DNA of 43,320 nucleotides, taken from contig NZ_SLZV01000028.1 in NCBI RefSeq assembly GCF_004346095.1, positions 1-43,320 of the forward strand, in the 5' to 3' direction. Below, piece by piece: positions 41,929 to 43,320 of the stretch. The DNA comes from Faecalimonas umbilicata. GTDB lineage: Bacteria > Bacillota > Clostridia > Lachnospirales > Lachnospiraceae. Positions within the stretch are counted from its first letter, which is position 1. Each line of letters starts with the position of its first letter. The translations under genes were made by a program, and so were the position numbers. The notes beneath the pieces are model-generated. The model was not told where the DNA came from and ran no database searches. It saw only the letters and a program-made list of their open reading frames with translations.

Positions 41929-42222
41929 ATGTTACAAATGAGTCAATACTATGAACCAGAATTCAAGAAGAAGATAGTCCATCTTCATCTTAAAGAGGGA
42001 AGAACTCTCAAAGGTCTTGCTGAAGAATACGGTGTATCAAAAGCAAGCATTTCTATTTGGACCAAACAATTTCGTGAAGAATGCCAAACAAACGACGAAG
42101 CCCAAGCCGATTATGATTACATGAAGGAGAATCTTCAGCTCAAAAAGCAGCTTGCAGAACTCCAAAAGGAAAATGACTTCTTAAAAAAAGCAGCGGCATT
42201 CTTTGCGAAGGAAATCGATTAG
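41929..42222 (+). CDS. IS3-family OrfA (transposase HTH subunit)
   Basis: A 97-aa protein. An N-terminal helix-turn-helix (FKKKIVHLHLKEGRTLKGLA, then EEYGVSKASISIWTKQF) is followed by a leucine-zipper-like segment (LQLKKQLAELQKENDFLKKA). AGGAGGA is 8 nt before ATG 41929. Near its end the run TTAAAAAAAGC (42181-42191) is a classic slippery site where ribosomes shift -1 into orfB. Confidence 0.9.
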   Translation: MLQMSQYYEPEFKKKIVHLHLKEGRTLKGLAEEYGVSKASISIWTKQFREECQTNDEAQADYDYMKENLQLKKQLAELQKENDFLKKAAAFFAKEID

Positions 42223-43093
42223 AGGCTTATCGATTCATTCAGAAATACAACAAAGACTTTGGACTCAGATGGCTTCTCAGAAAGTTTAACATCTGTCCGA
42301 ATGCTTATTACAATTATTTAAAAAATCGAAAAGCTGATTATCATCAACAGAAGGATAAAATCAAAGATTCTATTCGAGAAATCTATCATTCTCATGGCGG
42401 AATTGATGGATATAGAACCATACATGCGTATCTTATTCGCAAAGGATACGATATCAGCCGCTTAACGGTTCACAAATATATGAATACTGAAATGCAGTTG
42501 TTCTCAATATCAAGAAAAAAGAAACCAACGTATGAACATGGCGTCGCTCACAAAGTATACGAAAACAAACTGAATCAGAATTTTCGGGCAGATGAAATCA
42601 ATCAAAAGTGGTGTACAGATTTTACGTATCTTTTCCTGACAGACGGCAGCAAGCGTTATAATTGCACGATCATAGACTTACATGACCGAAGCGTTATTGC
42701 AAGTATAACAGACAGAAACATAACCGCTGATTTAGCGAAAAGAACGCTAGAAAAAGCAATTCATTCTCAACCAGGAATTGACTTAAGCAAGCGCAAGCTT
42801 CTGGTGCATTCGGATCAGGGAAGCCAGTATACGTCAAAAGAGTTCACAGAATTTTGTGAGGATCTTGGAATCACTCAGAGCATGAGTAAAGCAGGCTATC
42901 CCTATGATAATGCTCCTATGGAAGATATTTCAATACCTTGAAAAATGATCTTATTTACCAGCATTATTATCGCACAGAGAAAGAACTCTACACAGCAATC
43001 GAAGAATTTGCGTATGTACAATATAATCATGTACGACCGCATTCTTACAATAACTACAAAACGCCTTACGAGGCACGCTACGGGGTTGTATGA
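42177..43093 (+). pseudogene. IS3-family OrfB transposase, frameshifted
   Basis: The -1 frame opens after a TGA at 42174 and has no good start, so it is made as an OrfAB fusion by slippage on A7G. It encodes GNRLEAYRFIQKYNKDFG, HGGIDGYRTIHAYL (HTH_21) and the DDE integrase core: WCTDFTY, LVHSDQGSQYTS and GYPYDNAPME with the catalytic Glu. A 1-nt deletion just after that Glu (about 42923; GAAGATATT where GAAAGATATT is expected) shifts the frame to a stop at 42941. The rest (TLKNDLIYQHYY ... RPHSYNNYKTPYEARYG) continues in another frame to 43093. This copy cannot make full-length transposase, unless this is a sequencing error. Confidence 0.88.
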
Positions 43094-43181
43094 CTCCTGT
43101 GGCAGAAATTAGGTTGTGGTGTTACAAAAAAGCTTGACCACAACATAGAAAGTGAAAGTCAATAATTATCAGAGGTAACCT

Positions 43182-43320
43182 ATGAACAATAGATATAATC
43201 GTCATAACAGACGAAAATACAGCCTAAAGGTTCTATTGCTGACGATGTTAAGCAAAAGATTTTTGATATAGCCAATACTCGTGGCTACGAAATAATTGCT
43301 ATGGAAACAGACAAAGACCA
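43182..43320 (+). pseudogene. tnpA: IS200/IS605 TnpA, internally deleted, partial
   Basis: From ATG 43182 (AGAGG 6 nt upstream) the start MNNRYNRHNRRKYSLK matches Y1-type transposase N termini. The next ~15 residues expected (a VFVTKYR-type strand) are absent. The sequence resumes in a different frame at about 43227 with KGSIADDVKQKIFDIANTRG and YEIIAMETDKDH, the segment leading to the catalytic His motif, then the window ends. The joint lies at AAAGG (43227), consistent with a small deletion. It lies 37 nt after the IS3 element. Confidence 0.75.

Larger units (their letters stand above)
41863..43145 (+). mobile_element. IS3-family insertion sequence
   Basis: About 1283 bp. The terminal inverted repeats start TGTTGTG (41863) and end CACAACA (43145). 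Deeper matches occur too (TTGTAACA and CCTAAT in both ends), spaced about 18 and 36 nt in. It holds orfA and orfB in the usual IS3 arrangement. No clear target duplication is seen (TACC left, TAGA right). orfB carries a frameshift, so this copy is probably not autonomous. Confidence 0.85.

Noticed and set aside
41855-43150. Target-site duplication around the IS3 element
   Set aside because: Flanking 3-5 bp differ on the two sides, so none can be claimed.
1-43320. CRISPR arrays, tRNA or rRNA genes
   Set aside because: No regularly spaced repeats, cloverleaf-like genes or rRNA signature stretches were recognised while reading both strands.

Overview
The window looks like chromosomal DNA of a low-G+C Gram-positive anaerobe of the Lachnospiraceae type (Blautia/Dorea/Mediterraneibacter-like). 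This is inferred from gene order and protein style: mutS-mutL-miaA, the mre-PBP2-min-rodA block, the YggS-SepF-YlmH-LspA-RluD block, lexA facing a YneA-like gene, CGAAC-N4-GTTYG LexA boxes, strong AGGAGG-type ribosome binding sites and a DUF4321 protein. No rRNA, tRNA or CRISPR array was seen.

Layout. (1) 1-1900: the right end of an integrated Tn916-like element, with an excisionase followed by a frameshifted tyrosine integrase, abutting mutS. (2) 1.9-12.9 kb: mostly co-directional housekeeping genes: mutS, mutL, a MraY/WecA-family transferase, miaA, a PLP enzyme of the YnbB/methionine gamma-lyase type, and two FAD oxidoreductases. (3) 13.0-22.9 kb: the cell-shape and division block: DUF4321, radC, a divergent mreB, mreC, mreD, a class B PBP, minD, minE, rodA, mgsA and a lipoprotein D,D-carboxypeptidase, closed by a strong terminator. 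(4) 23-29.9 kb: DUF378, a radical SAM protein, then a second division/surface block (membrane-fusion-like protein, yggS, sepF, ylmH-like, lspA, rluD) and a cytidylate-kinase-like gene whose promoter lies inside a 40-bp palindrome. (5) 30-35.3 kb: a ttcA-like gene, dtd, a chromosomal tyrosine recombinase, the divergent yneA-like/lexA SOS pair with four LexA-type boxes, and a GH1 beta-glucosidase. (6) 35.4-39.5 kb: a decaying accessory region. It has three hypothetical genes plus several remnants: yjdF with an amber codon and a candidate azaaromatic riboswitch, an ABC permease tail, an alpha/beta hydrolase with an internal deletion, and two related fragments of an unknown family. (7) 39.5-41.6 kb: a coupled pair made of an AraC-GNAT fusion regulator and a Mef-like MFS exporter. 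(8) 41.86-43.32 kb: an IS3-family element with a programmed-frameshift site and a disabling 1-nt deletion, then a damaged IS200/IS605 tnpA running off the end.

How it fits together. The central 30 kb is stable core genome combining mismatch repair, tRNA modification, elongasome (MreBCD-PBP2-RodA), division-site placement (MinDE, SepF) and SOS control of division (LexA with a LysM division inhibitor). Both ends carry mobile-element debris. The best-supported unusual signals are the SOS promoter architecture, the palindrome over the kinase promoter, a degenerate ATPase motif in MreB, a Ser at the catalytic Asp position of MgsA, the AraC-GNAT/efflux pair, and the broken yjdF with its riboswitch-like leader. 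I found no convincing wholly new multi-gene system.
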